DNA from: an uncultured Flavobacteriaceae bacterium
GTDB lineage: Bacteria > Bacteroidota > Bacteroidia > Flavobacteriales > Flavobacteriaceae
Length of the DNA stretch: 64,000 bases
Assembly: GCA_913020295.1 (NCBI GenBank)
Contig: CAJWAA010000011.1
Location: forward strand, 1 to 64,000
Direction: 5' to 3'
Below, piece by piece: positions 8,438 through 17,683 of the stretch; the first letter of the stretch is position 1, and each line of letters begins with the position of its first letter. The position numbers were made by a program, and so were the translations under genes. Under the pieces are notes generated by a model. The model saw only the letters and a list, made by a program, of their open reading frames with translations. It made no database searches and was not told the origin of the DNA.

Positions 8438-9769
8438 ATGAAAAAATTATATACCATAATGATATTAGTCTTGGCAACTGTTTTTGTAGCCAAGGCTCAG
8501 ACTTCTGATAGTCCTTGGGCAGTAAGCTTGGGGCTTAACTTAGTAGGTGTTCAAGACGATTCAGTAGATGCAAGTACTGGTTTTGGGATTCCAGCTCTAG
8601 GCTTCTCTAGATATATTGCTGGAGGATTTTCTATTGGAGCCCAATACAGTTTAAATTCTTTAGAGATAAACAATTCTGATGCTGATTACTCTGCTTTGGA
8701 AGGTTTTTTAAAATATAACATTTCTGAGAATGATATCTACCCATACCTTTTCGCTGGTTATGGCCTATCTAATTTCCAAACTGATACTAACGCTGAAGGT
8801 CAATTCCCCTCAACAGGTGCAGGTAGAACTTATTTTGGAGGTGCTGGTATAAGTTTTTCCATTTCGGACAATTGGAATGTTAATGCAAGTACTTCTTACA
8901 GATCATCAAGCGAAAAAGGGAGTTACAACCACTTGCAACACGTGGTTGGATTTAGCTACGTATTTGGTGCAGGCGATACAGATAAAGACGGTGTTTCTGA
9001 CAAAAAAGATGTTTGTCCAGAAGTACCAGGTCTAAAAGAATTCGAAGGATGTCCTGATACTGACGGTGATGGAATACCTGATAACAAAGATTCATGTCCA
9101 GAGGAAGCGGGTTCTGCCGAGTTAAACGGTTGTCCTGACGCCGATGGTGATGGTATCGCAGATAAAGACGACGCTTGTCCTGAAGCAGCTGGTTCAGCAG
9201 AAATGAATGGCTGCCCTGATAGTGATGGAGATGGTGTAGCAGATAACCTTGATAAATGTCCAAAAGAAGCTGGTGAGGCTGCAAATGACGGTTGTCCTGA
9301 AGACGATCGTGATGGTGATGGTATTCCAGATAAAGATGATGTATGTCCAGATGAAGCTGGTGATGCTGCAAACAGCGGTTGTCCTGAGCTTCCTGAAAAA
9401 TTAATAGACTTCATGAAAGGTGAAAATTCAACCTTGTTATTTGTTGTTAACAGTTCAACAGTTACTGATGAGTCAAGCGCTAAGCTTAAAATACTTACCG
9501 AACTTTTGGGTACTTACACCAAAGTAAATGTTGTCATTGAAGGTCATGCTTCGAGTGATGGTAGTATGGCATACAACCAAACCCTATCTGAAAAAAGAGC
9601 CAACAGCGTTAAAGAGGCACTTGTGGCAATGGGTGTTGATGCTTCTCGTTTAGAAGCTATAGGTTATGGAGAAACCAGACCTGTAGAAGACAACAGCACT
9701 GCTGAAGGAAGAACTGCCAACAGACGGGTTCAACTCGATAGAAGAGTAAAGTTAAAAGTCGTTGAGTAA
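8438..9769 (+). CDS. OmpA-family outer-membrane protein with thrombospondin-3 repeats
   Basis: Major-porin type protein anchoring the outer membrane to peptidoglycan. Order: signal peptide ending AKAQ (about 1-21), an eight-strand-like beta-barrel (about 22-175), five thrombospondin type 3 repeats with D-x-D-x-D-G calcium loops and paired cysteines (about 178-310), and a C-terminal OmpA domain (about 325-435) containing the peptidoglycan-binding segment (LSEKRANSVKEAL, then NRRVQ). Length 443 aa. Monocistronic, with its own -7 box and a strong terminator just downstream. Codon choice looks more polished than in neighbours, consistent with high expression. Confidence 0.93.
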   Translation: MKKLYTIMILVLATVFVAKAQTSDSPWAVSLGLNLVGVQDDSVDASTGFGIPALGFSRYIAGGFSIGAQYSLNSLEINNSDADYSALEGFLKYNISENDIYPYLFAGYGLSNFQTDTNAEGQFPSTGAGRTYFGGAGISFSISDNWNVNASTSYRSSSEKGSYNHLQHVVGFSYVFGAGDTDKDGVSDKKDVCPEVPGLKEFEGCPDTDGDGIPDNKDSCPEEAGSAELNGCPDADGDGIADKDDACPEAAGSAEMNGCPDSDGDGVADNLDKCPKEAGEAANDGCPEDDRDGDGIPDKDDVCPDEAGDAANSGCPELPEKLIDFMKGENSTLLFVVNSSTVTDESSAKLKILTELLGTYTKVNVVIEGHASSDGSMAYNQTLSEKRANSVKEALVAMGVDASRLEAIGYGETRPVEDNSTAEGRTANRRVQLDRRVKLKVVE

Positions 9770-9790
9770 ATTTTAAACTAATCATATAAA

Positions 9791-9823
9791 AACTCTCACA
9801 TTACATGTGGGAGTTTTTTTTTT
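9791..9823 (+). terminator. Rho-independent terminator after ompA
   Basis: Ten-base stem AACTCTCACA / TGTGGGAGTT with one G-T wobble and a 5-base loop, followed by a run of about ten T. It sits 21 bases after the ompA stop. Confidence 0.9.
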
Positions 9824-10167
9824 GCCCTATTTGTAGATATATAAAAGTTAGAAACTATCCATTCTATTTCATATAAATTATATATCTAATCATTTTTTAT
9901 AATTAAAAATACTTTCCAATCACCAAGCCGTTTAGATATGATCTGTTGAATTTTAGTGTATAAAATAATCTATAGATTATTAATCATTTCTTACTCTAAT
10001 CTGTTTCCGGTGATAAGTTCAAATAATTATATAGAGAGTCTCAGTCTACAACTTCATAAACCAAATAAAAAACTAATAGAGAAAGATAATTTTAGAATTT
10101 GGCTTTGGTAACTCATATTCATAGTATTAATAAACGTAATTAATAAAAAAATCACTATTATGATAAT
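9824..10167. other. AT-rich intergenic region
   Basis: About 340 bases between the ompA terminator and the convergent end of the symporter gene. I see no ORF or RNA gene. Confidence 0.5.
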
Positions 10168-11829
10168 TTACCAAAACAGAGAATAAATTACTGTCAAAAT
10201 AATAAAAGTGGCAAAAGCGCCGATATTGAATATAGGTGAGGTATTGAAGATACTTTTCGGTAAATTGATGGCTTTTGAATCTTCTGCACCTTTATTTTGT
10301 TTAATGCTAATGACTATAATAACAGCCATGGTCAAAAGGGCGGTTAACCCCATCTGATCCATCCATGGGAGATCGGGAAATAAGGCTTCAATACTCGTTC
10401 CCTTTACCCAGCCTTTAGATCCTACCTTGAGAAACATCGCAATGGGTATAGAGCTCAATGCACCCCATATGGCTGCCTTATTAGTTGTTTTTTTCCAGAA
10501 TAATCCCAAAATGAAAACAGCCAATATTCCAGGGCTTACAATCCCAGTATATTCCTGTATAAACTGAAAGGCTTGATCAATACCTCCCAAAAGAGGAGCA
10601 ACGGTAGCAGCAATGATCAAAGCAACAGCAGCAGAAATCCTTCCTACTTTTACTGTTTTTTTATCATCAGCATTTTTATTGATTAATTGCTTATAAATAT
10701 CCATTGTAAAAATGGTAGAAGTAGAATTTAACATTGAAGCCAATGAGGAAACAATAGCTGCGGCTAGGGCCGCAAAGGCCACACCTTTAAAGCCTACTGG
10801 TAAGAACTGCATCAACCAGGGGTAGGCCTTGTCTGCCTTCCCCTCGGATGGAATATTCATCATCCCATTTTCGCCTAATGCAGCAAGAATTCCGGGATCG
10901 TTTACGATTACATAAGCTGCTATTCCAGGAATGACAACAATCAATGGGATAATCAATTTGAGTCCTGCCGCGAACAAAATTCCCTTTTGGGACTCTCTGA
11001 GCGATTTTGCAGCCAAGGTACGTTGAATGATATACTGGTTGAATCCCCAATAATAAAGATTAGCAACCCAAAGTCCTCCAACCAATACCCCGATACCGGG
11101 CAAGTTGTTGTACTCGGGATTACCTTTATCCAAAATCATTTCAAAACGGTCAGGAGCAGCTTTGTAAATAGATTTTAAACCTTCCAAAACACCTTGTCCT
11201 TGGGATACGGTATCAAGTGCCAAGTAGGTAGTCACCAAGCCTCCCAATACGAGAAAAACTACCTGAATGATATCTGTCCATGCCACTGCTGTTAATCCGC
11301 CATAAAGAGAATATGCGGCTGCAAAAAGTGCCAAACCCAATACCGCATAAACCAGATCTATACCAATTATTGTCTCTAAAGCCAAGCCTCCGAGGTACAT
11401 TACCGAAGCTAGATTTACAAAAACATATAGTGAAATCCAAAAGATGGCCAGTATGGTTTTCAGTTGAGAAGAAAAACGTTTTTCAACAAACTCTGGAATG
11501 GTATATAATTTTTTCTCAATAAAAATTGGAAGAAAGTATTTACCTACAATGATGAGCGTTATGGCCGCCATCCATTCATAGGAAGCAATGGCCAGACCCA
11601 ACGCAAAACCTGATCCTGACATACCGATGAATTGTTCGGCAGAGATATTTGCTGCAATTAAAGAAGCGCCAATTGCCCACCAAGGGAGTGACTTGCCCGC
11701 CAAAAAGTAATCTTCGGCACTCTTCTGTTCACCCTTTTTGTTTCTTGATACCCATAATCCTACACCCAAAATGACAATGGCATATAAAACAAAAATAAGG
11801 TAGTCCAAAAATTCAAAACTTGAATTCAT
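10168..11829 (-). CDS. Sodium:solute symporter (SGLT-like), probably for galactose or a related hexose
   Basis: Inner-membrane sodium-coupled sugar uptake protein of the SSS family, 553 aa with about 13-14 hydrophobic segments. The motif ISAEQFIGMSGSGFALG and the YEWMAA segment match the sugar-transporting SGLT branch, to which the well-studied Vibrio vSGLT galactose transporter belongs. Its start overlaps the stop of galE (ATGA-type overlap), so the two are translationally coupled, and the pairing with UDP-galactose epimerase supports galactose. Substrate is an inference from that context. Confidence 0.85.
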   Translation of the reverse strand: MNSSFEFLDYLIFVLYAIVILGVGLWVSRNKKGEQKSAEDYFLAGKSLPWWAIGASLIAANISAEQFIGMSGSGFALGLAIASYEWMAAITLIIVGKYFLPIFIEKKLYTIPEFVEKRFSSQLKTILAIFWISLYVFVNLASVMYLGGLALETIIGIDLVYAVLGLALFAAAYSLYGGLTAVAWTDIIQVVFLVLGGLVTTYLALDTVSQGQGVLEGLKSIYKAAPDRFEMILDKGNPEYNNLPGIGVLVGGLWVANLYYWGFNQYIIQRTLAAKSLRESQKGILFAAGLKLIIPLIVVIPGIAAYVIVNDPGILAALGENGMMNIPSEGKADKAYPWLMQFLPVGFKGVAFAALAAAIVSSLASMLNSTSTIFTMDIYKQLINKNADDKKTVKVGRISAAVALIIAATVAPLLGGIDQAFQFIQEYTGIVSPGILAVFILGLFWKKTTNKAAIWGALSSIPIAMFLKVGSKGWVKGTSIEALFPDLPWMDQMGLTALLTMAVIIVISIKQNKGAEDSKAINLPKSIFNTSPIFNIGAFATFIILTVIYSLFW

Positions 11830-12872
11830 AATGATATGTTTGGTTTGATATTACGTATTTTCTTTTCCCATTCCCAAGCAGTTTTCAATGCTTCTTCAAG
11901 ATCACTTTTCGCCTCCCATCCAAGTGTTTTGTTCGCTTTGGTTGTGTCAGCGAAAGCTGCTACAATATCCCCTACTCTTCGATCAACAATTTTATAGTTT
12001 AAAGAAACTCCAGAGACTTTTTCGAAAGCCTTAATAACCTCCAGAACAGTATTACCTTTCCCAGTTCCCAAGTTGAAAACTTCAAAATTTTCAATTTGCT
12101 CATCGGCCATCATTCTTTTGAGACCAACAACATGCGCTTTAGCCAAATCTACAACATGAATGTAATCCCTTACACAGGTCCCATCACGGGTGGGGTAGTC
12201 ATCACCAAAGACATTAATTATCTCGTGTAATCCGGCAGCTGTTTGGGTGATAAAGGGAACAAGATTCTGAGGTTTTCCCTTGGGTAACTCACCAATTTTA
12301 ATGCTGGGATGTCCACCAATAGGATTAAAATATCGAAGAGAAATCACTTTTAGCAACTCATTAGACCGGGTGTTATCAAAGAGAATTTCTTCACCTATTT
12401 GTTTGGTATTTCCATAGGGAGACTGCGCTTTTTTGATTGGTTCTTGTTCGGTGATGGGAAGTTCATCTGCCTGACCATAGACAGTGCAAGATGAACTGAA
12501 AATAAATGAAAACTCTTGGCCTTTATTTTCAATCGCCTGAAGCAAATAGATTAGACAACTTAGATTGTTCTCATAATAATCAAGTGGTCGCTCAACACTT
12601 TCTCCCACAGCCTTGGAAGCAGCAAAGTGGATGATACCGTTAAGATCTTGATGATTTTCAAACAATCGATTGACATCGCTTTTATTCCTTAGATCAAGAT
12701 TTACAAATTTGGGTGTAATTCCAGTTATCTTATTAATTCCCTCCAATACATCCGTATTACTATTGGAGAGATCATCAACGATGATGATTTCAAATCCTTG
12801 TTGAATTAATTCAACACTCGTATGAGAGCCGATATAACCCAGTCCTCCTGTGACTAAAATTTTTGAAGACAA
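11826..12872 (-). CDS. galE: UDP-glucose 4-epimerase
   Basis: Interconverts UDP-galactose and UDP-glucose (Leloir pathway, cell-surface sugar synthesis). NAD-binding loop GGLGYIGSHT near the N-terminus, catalytic Ser in SSSCTVYG and YxxxK in SPYGNTK; the C-terminal half carries GTGKGNTVLEVI typical of GalE. Length 348 aa as in the family. The frame opens with TTG at 12872, with no in-frame ATG before the Rossmann loop, so a TTG start is likely. A good -7 box lies 26 bases upstream. First gene of a two-gene operon with the symporter. Confidence 0.93.
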   Translation of the reverse strand: MSSKILVTGGLGYIGSHTSVELIQQGFEIIIVDDLSNSNTDVLEGINKITGITPKFVNLDLRNKSDVNRLFENHQDLNGIIHFAASKAVGESVERPLDYYENNLSCLIYLLQAIENKGQEFSFIFSSSCTVYGQADELPITEQEPIKKAQSPYGNTKQIGEEILFDNTRSNELLKVISLRYFNPIGGHPSIKIGELPKGKPQNLVPFITQTAAGLHEIINVFGDDYPTRDGTCVRDYIHVVDLAKAHVVGLKRMMADEQIENFEVFNLGTGKGNTVLEVIKAFEKVSGVSLNYKIVDRRVGDIVAAFADTTKANKTLGWEAKSDLEEALKTAWEWEKKIRNIKPNISL

Positions 12873-12897
12873 TACGTTTTTACCATTTGGTTTAAAA

Positions 12898-12905
12898 CAA
12901 ATTTA
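12898..12905 (-). promoter_or_regulatory. Candidate -7 box (TAAATTTG) of galE
   Basis: On the minus strand TAAATTTG fits the Bacteroidota -7 consensus and lies 26 bases before the TTG start of galE, in the region divergent with typA. No confident -33 box was found. Confidence 0.45.
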
Positions 12906-13019
12906 ATTTTTTTATTTGATTATTTTGCTCCAATGGTTTAGATTAACAATGATTGTTATGTAATACTCCAAAAAGCCATAATTCATTGAGATATAGAGCA
13001 GTATATAAGTATATAAAAC

Positions 13020-13027
13020 TATCTTTG
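13020..13027 (+). promoter_or_regulatory. Candidate -7 box (TATCTTTG) of typA
   Basis: TATCTTTG followed by C is a close match to the flavobacterial -7 element and ends 18 bases before the typA ATG, giving a short leader. The -33 element is not obvious. Confidence 0.55.
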
Positions 13028-13045
13028 CGCTCATTAATTTAATAT

Positions 13046-14842
13046 ATGCCCAGTATAAAAAATATTGCAATAATAGCCCACGTTGATCATGGAAAAACAA
13101 CTTTGGTGGACAAAATAATGTTTCACTGTGAATTATTTCGTGAAAACGAAAATAAGGGAGATTTGATTCTGGATAGCAATGACCTAGAAAGAGAAAGAGG
13201 GATCACCATTTTATCCAAAAACGTCTCCGTAAATTATAAGGGTGTCAAAATCAATATTATCGATACCCCGGGTCACGCTGATTTTGGTGGGGAGGTAGAG
13301 CGGGTAATTAATATGGCAGATGCAGTCATTTTGTTGGTTGATGCATTTGAAGGTCCTATGCCACAAACTCGATTTGTGTTAAAAAAGGCTTTGGATTTAA
13401 AATTAAAACCCTTAGTTGTTATAAATAAAGTTGACAAAGAAAATTGTCGACCGGAGGAAGTCTACGAGGCAGTTTTTGATCTTATGTTTGATCTCGGCGC
13501 AGAGGAGTGGCAATTGGATTTCCCTGTTGTATATGGGTCTGCCAAAAATAATTGGATGGGACAAGATTGGAAAACTCCCACTGACTCTATCTCATCTCTT
13601 TTGGATATGGTTTTGGATCACGTTCCCACTCCTGAAATTAAAAGTGGAAACACACAAATGTTGATCACCTCTCTTGATTTTTCTCCTTATACGGGTAGGG
13701 TTGCAATTGGGAGACTTAACCGTGGGATTTTAAAAGCCAACATGAATGTTAGTCTGGTTGACCGAAATGGTAAAATAACTAAATCTAGGATCAAAGAACT
13801 CAATATATTCGAGGGTTTGGGAAGGCTTAAAGTCGATAAAGTAGAAGCGGGAGACATATGCGCCATTATTGGATTGGAATCTTTTAACATTGGAGATACT
13901 ATTGCAGATGCCATTAAACCAGAGGCATTGCCGACCATAGCCATAGATGAGCCCACTATGAGTATGCTTATTACTATCAACGATTCTCCTTTTTTTGGAA
14001 AAGATGGTAAGTTTGTTACATCTCGCCACATCAAAGATCGTTTGGAAAAAGAGTTAGAGCGAAATTTAGCTTTAAGAGTTGAATTGACTGAATCGGCTGA
14101 CAAATTCCTGGTTTTTGGGCGTGGAGTGATGCACCTTTCTGTTTTGATCGAAACCATGAGAAGAGAGGGCTATGAACTCCAAATTGGGCAACCACAGGTT
14201 ATCATCAAAAATATCGATGGAGTTAAATGTGAACCGATAGAAACCCTCACCATTGATTTGCCCGAAAACTTGTCAGGGAAAGCTATCGAAATGGTTACCT
14301 TAAGAAAAGGTGAAATAGTTAGTCTTGAAAACAAGGGTGATCGCATGCTCTGTGAATTCATTATTCCTTCTCGTGGAATTATTGGATTAAGAAATCAACT
14401 GCTTACAAATACCTCTGGTCAAGCGATTATAAATCATCGTTTTATGGAATTTCAGCCTTTTAAGGGTGAGATTCCAAGTAGAATTAATGGTTCATTAATC
14501 TCTATGGAGAAAGGAAGTGCTATTCCCTATGCATTGGATAAACTTCAAGAAAGAGGTAGTTTTTTTGTCTTTCCCAATGAAGAAGTTTACACCGGTCAAG
14601 TTATCGGCGAAAATACCAGAATTGACGATTTGGTGGTTAATGTCACCAAAACAAAAAAACTATCAAATGTAAGGGCATCCGGTAGTGATGATAAAGTGAG
14701 CATTGCCCCTCCAATTAAGTTTTCTTTGGAGGAAGCATTAGAATATATACAGGCCGACGAATATGTTGAAGTAACACCCAACTACTTGAGGTTGAGAAAG
14801 ATTTTCTTGAACGAAAACGAGAGAAAAAGAAAAACTCCCTAA
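13046..14842 (+). CDS. typA: Translational GTPase TypA/BipA
   Basis: Ribosome-associated GTPase with roles in 50S assembly and stress or cold adaptation. G1 AHVDHGKTT, switch region [10 protein letters not shown]3 [11 protein letters not shown] and G4 NKVDKE are all intact; EF-G-like domains follow, with the BipA-specific C-terminal domain at the end ([17 protein letters not shown]). Full length at 598 aa. The ATG at 13046 puts the G1 loop at the usual distance from the start. Monocistronic, divergent from galE. Confidence 0.96.
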   Translation: MPSIKNIAIIAHVDHGKTTLVDKIMFHCELFRENENKGDLILDSNDLERERGITILSKNVSVNYKGVKINIIDTPGHADFGGEVERVINMADAVILLVDAFEGPMPQTRFVLKKALDLKLKPLVVINKVDKENCRPEEVYEAVFDLMFDLGAEEWQLDFPVVYGSAKNNWMGQDWKTPTDSISSLLDMVLDHVPTPEIKSGNTQMLITSLDFSPYTGRVAIGRLNRGILKANMNVSLVDRNGKITKSRIKELNIFEGLGRLKVDKVEAGDICAIIGLESFNIGDTIADAIKPEALPTIAIDEPTMSMLITINDSPFFGKDGKFVTSRHIKDRLEKELERNLALRVELTESADKFLVFGRGVMHLSVLIETMRREGYELQIGQPQVIIKNIDGVKCEPIETLTIDLPENLSGKAIEMVTLRKGEIVSLENKGDRMLCEFIIPSRGIIGLRNQLLTNTSGQAIINHRFMEFQPFKGEIPSRINGSLISMEKGSAIPYALDKLQERGSFFVFPNEEVYTGQVIGENTRIDDLVVNVTKTKKLSNVRASGSDDKVSIAPPIKFSLEEALEYIQADEYVEVTPNYLRLRKIFLNENERKRKTP

Positions 14843-14980
14843 GTATTATCATTTTTACTAAAGTCCAATGAGTATTCAAATTTAAAGATTTGAATTATTC
14901 ATTATTAATTATAACTAAAATCGTTTAAATTATTTAAATTATCTAGATTTCTAAAAAAGTAAGATGAAACCTCTAATTCA

Positions 14981-16555
14981 ATGAAATCTCTCAATATTAT
15001 AATATTTGTACTCACTCTATCAGTTTTCCTTGGTTGTAATACTTTATCGTCGGATTCCATACCGAGAATTGCCATTGCGGGTTTGGGAATAGAATCCAGC
15101 ACATTCTCTCCTGCACAGACTAGAGAGGATGCTTTTCATGTTCAGCAATGCTTGGAGATTTTGGATCATTATCCTTTTTTAAAACCCGAGAGTAAAAATA
15201 GATCAAGAGCTCAGTGGTTTCCAGCCTTGAGAGGTAAATCTTTACCGGGAGGAATCGTTACTCGAGAAGCCTATGAATCATTGATGAAAAAGATGCTTGA
15301 AAAATTAAAAGAAAACCTCCCCTATGATGGCCTTTTTTTTGATATACATGGTGCTATGAGTGTAGTGGGTTTAGATGATCCCGAGGGTGATATGATTTTA
15401 AGAATAAGGGATGTGATTGGAGAGGAAACCTTAATTTCTACTTCGATGGATTTGCATGGGAATGTTTCTAAACGTTTAGCTCATCAATCTGATTTGATTA
15501 CCTGCTATCGTATGGCACCCCATGAGGATGCTCTAATCTCTAAACAAAGGGCCTTGGAAAATCTTTTAGATAGATTAGAAAATGGTAAAGGAAAACCTCA
15601 ATATAAAGCTTGGATTGCTGTTCCTATACTATTACCTGGAGAAAAAACAAGTACTCGAATAGAACCGGGAAAAAGTCTCTATGCTAAAGTGCCATTAGCC
15701 GAATCCAAAGTAGGTGTATTAGATGCTGCCATTTGGATGGGTTATCCTTGGGCTGATGAACCCAGAAATCATGGTGTAGTTATGGTTACTGGAGATGATC
15801 ATGAGGCTGTCGTTGAAAATGCCGAAAGTCTTGCAAAATATTATTGGGAGGTAAGAAATAAATTTGTGTTTGTTGCACCCACAACCAGTTTTGAGGAAAG
15901 TATTGCTTTGGCACTGAAAAGTAAAAGCAAACCCTATATCATCAGTGATATGGGAGACAATCCCACTGCTGGGGGTGCAGGAGATGTAACATGGACACTA
16001 AAAGAAATTCTCGCCCTATCCACTTTTCAAAACACCTCTGGTCCCGAATTGATTTATGCCTCTATTCCAGGCCCAGACTTTATTTCAAAAGCCTTAAAGG
16101 CAGGAGAGGGAGCTATTGTTACTGGGTCTGTTGGCGCTATGGTAGACAATCGCTATGCTGGGCCTATTTCACTTCGTGGGAAGATCTTAGCCATCCGCAA
16201 AGGGGATAAACATGCAGCAATTGAAGTCGTTGTTAAGGTTGGAAGTGTTAAAGTCATTGTCACCCAAAAAAGAAAACCCTACCATTATGAAAAAGATTTT
16301 ACTCAACTGGGATTAGACCCAAGGAATGCAGATATTTTGATCGTTAAAATTGGTTATTTGGTTCCAGAACTTTATCAAATGAGGGGTGGGTGGAATATGG
16401 CTTTGACACCTGGTGGTGTAGATCAAAATTTGGAGCGTTTGAATTACCGCAGAATCAACCGGCCCATGTTTCCCTTGGACAAAGAATTTCCCAATTTAGA
16501 CTTAAGTGCAGAATTGATTCCTACTTCCGATCGCCCTTTAAAAAACAAAAAATGA
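14981..16555 (+). CDS. M81-family metallopeptidase-like lipoprotein (MlrC-like)
   Basis: Belongs to the family of MlrC, an enzyme of microcystin breakdown; the natural substrate here is unknown. The N-terminus is a lipoprotein signal ending VFLGC (Cys19). Zinc-ligand regions of the M81 fold are seen in DIHGAMS, SMDLHGNVS and YRMAPHED, and the second domain shows SDMGDNPTAGGAGDV and a PGGVDQN segment. Length 524 aa, normal for the family. Its stop overlaps the start of the esterase-like gene (ATGATG/TGA), indicating coupling. Bacteroidota copies are often in catabolic clusters, so a role in degrading small exogenous amides or peptides is a guess. Confidence 0.85.
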   Translation: MKSLNIIIFVLTLSVFLGCNTLSSDSIPRIAIAGLGIESSTFSPAQTREDAFHVQQCLEILDHYPFLKPESKNRSRAQWFPALRGKSLPGGIVTREAYESLMKKMLEKLKENLPYDGLFFDIHGAMSVVGLDDPEGDMILRIRDVIGEETLISTSMDLHGNVSKRLAHQSDLITCYRMAPHEDALISKQRALENLLDRLENGKGKPQYKAWIAVPILLPGEKTSTRIEPGKSLYAKVPLAESKVGVLDAAIWMGYPWADEPRNHGVVMVTGDDHEAVVENAESLAKYYWEVRNKFVFVAPTTSFEESIALALKSKSKPYIISDMGDNPTAGGAGDVTWTLKEILALSTFQNTSGPELIYASIPGPDFISKALKAGEGAIVTGSVGAMVDNRYAGPISLRGKILAIRKGDKHAAIEVVVKVGSVKVIVTQKRKPYHYEKDFTQLGLDPRNADILIVKIGYLVPELYQMRGGWNMALTPGGVDQNLERLNYRRINRPMFPLDKEFPNLDLSAELIPTSDRPLKNKK

Positions 16556-17526
16556 TGTTGAAAATTAAGTTGAGTTTACTTTCATTTTTTTGTATTTCCA
16601 TGATATGGTCTCAGTTACCCAAGATGGAAAAAATATTAAACGTGATGGATTTTAAAATTGTCAACAATGATACTTTAAAAGTACACTGGTATTCAGCTGA
16701 ATCCAATGATTTTAGTCCTACCCCAGCCATCGCCTTTTTTTTTGGAGGTGGCTGGAGAGGGGGTGAGTATACTCATTTTCAAAGGCAAGCTTTATATTTC
16801 TCTCAAAGAGGACTAACTACTTTTCTATTTGAATATCGTGTAGAAAATCGACACAATACCAGTCCAGTTGAGTGCATTAAAGATGCAAGAAGTGCCCTCA
16901 GGTTTTTAAAACTAAATCATAGTAAATTCAATATTGACCCACAGAAAATTATTGTCTCCGGGGGCTCTGCAGGAGGTCACATAGCTGCAGCTACAGCCAC
17001 ACTCCATTCTATAAATGAATTAACCGACGATTTGGCCATTGATCCCATGCCGGCTGCAATGATACTTTTTAATCCTGTTTTTGACAATGGCCCCAACGGC
17101 TATCACGGCTCATCAGTTGAAAAACTAATTGATGATGATTTCCGATGTCATTGCCTCTCCTACAAAATCCCCAATGGAAAGTGGACTCATTTATTTAAAT
17201 CAAGATATAAGGAGCTTTCTCCTTACCATAATATTACCTCCAGAACTCCACCCACACTGATAATGTTTGGAAGCCAGGATAATTTAGTTCCAGTGTCCAT
17301 TGCAAAAAGTTTTCAAAAAAAAATGAAAGATCTTTCAAACATTTGTCAATTGATTATTTACGATGGTGCTAAACACGGTTTTTTCAACGGAGTGAAAGAT
17401 AAATTAAATTCAGCTAATGCAAACCAGGCTAAATATTTTTTTGAAACCCTTCAGGCCAGCGATGATTTTTTGGTAAATCTTAATATTATAAACAATACAA
17501 TAAATGTGAAGGACTATTTTGAGTAG
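16552..17526 (+). CDS. Exported BD-FAE/HSL-like alpha/beta hydrolase (esterase)
   Basis: Predicted carbohydrate or lipid esterase. Start set at ATG 16552, which overlaps the stop of the mlrC-like gene and reveals a signal peptide ending MIWSQ; an upstream frame runs inside the previous gene. The oxyanion loop is FFFGGGWRGG and the nucleophile elbow VSGGSAGGH; the acid is probably Asp in GSQDNLVP and the histidine is in AKHGFFN, giving a complete triad. Length about 324 aa. The BD-FAE group includes deacetylases of plant and algal polysaccharides, but the substrate is not determined here. Confidence 0.85.
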   Translation: MMLKIKLSLLSFFCISMIWSQLPKMEKILNVMDFKIVNNDTLKVHWYSAESNDFSPTPAIAFFFGGGWRGGEYTHFQRQALYFSQRGLTTFLFEYRVENRHNTSPVECIKDARSALRFLKLNHSKFNIDPQKIIVSGGSAGGHIAAATATLHSINELTDDLAIDPMPAAMILFNPVFDNGPNGYHGSSVEKLIDDDFRCHCLSYKIPNGKWTHLFKSRYKELSPYHNITSRTPPTLIMFGSQDNLVPVSIAKSFQKKMKDLSNICQLIIYDGAKHGFFNGVKDKLNSANANQAKYFFETLQASDDFLVNLNIINNTINVKDYFE

Positions 17527-17683
17527 ATATATTCTGATAATGACCAATGTTTCTAAATGTATTTATCAATTTGAAAATTGAGGCGATAAATTTAAATATT
17601 AAGGATGGAAAGATTTTTTAATAATTGATCTTTTGTAAAATTCATTTTAAAGATCAAAAATTTTATATTAAAGAAATTTGTTA

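Noticed and set aside
8952-9414. Two long antisense ORFs (139 and 152 aa) across the OmpA calcium repeats
   Set aside because: They arise from the repetitive GAT/GGT-rich thrombospondin-3 coding sequence; their products are low-complexity His/Leu- or Ser/Pro-rich and match no family.
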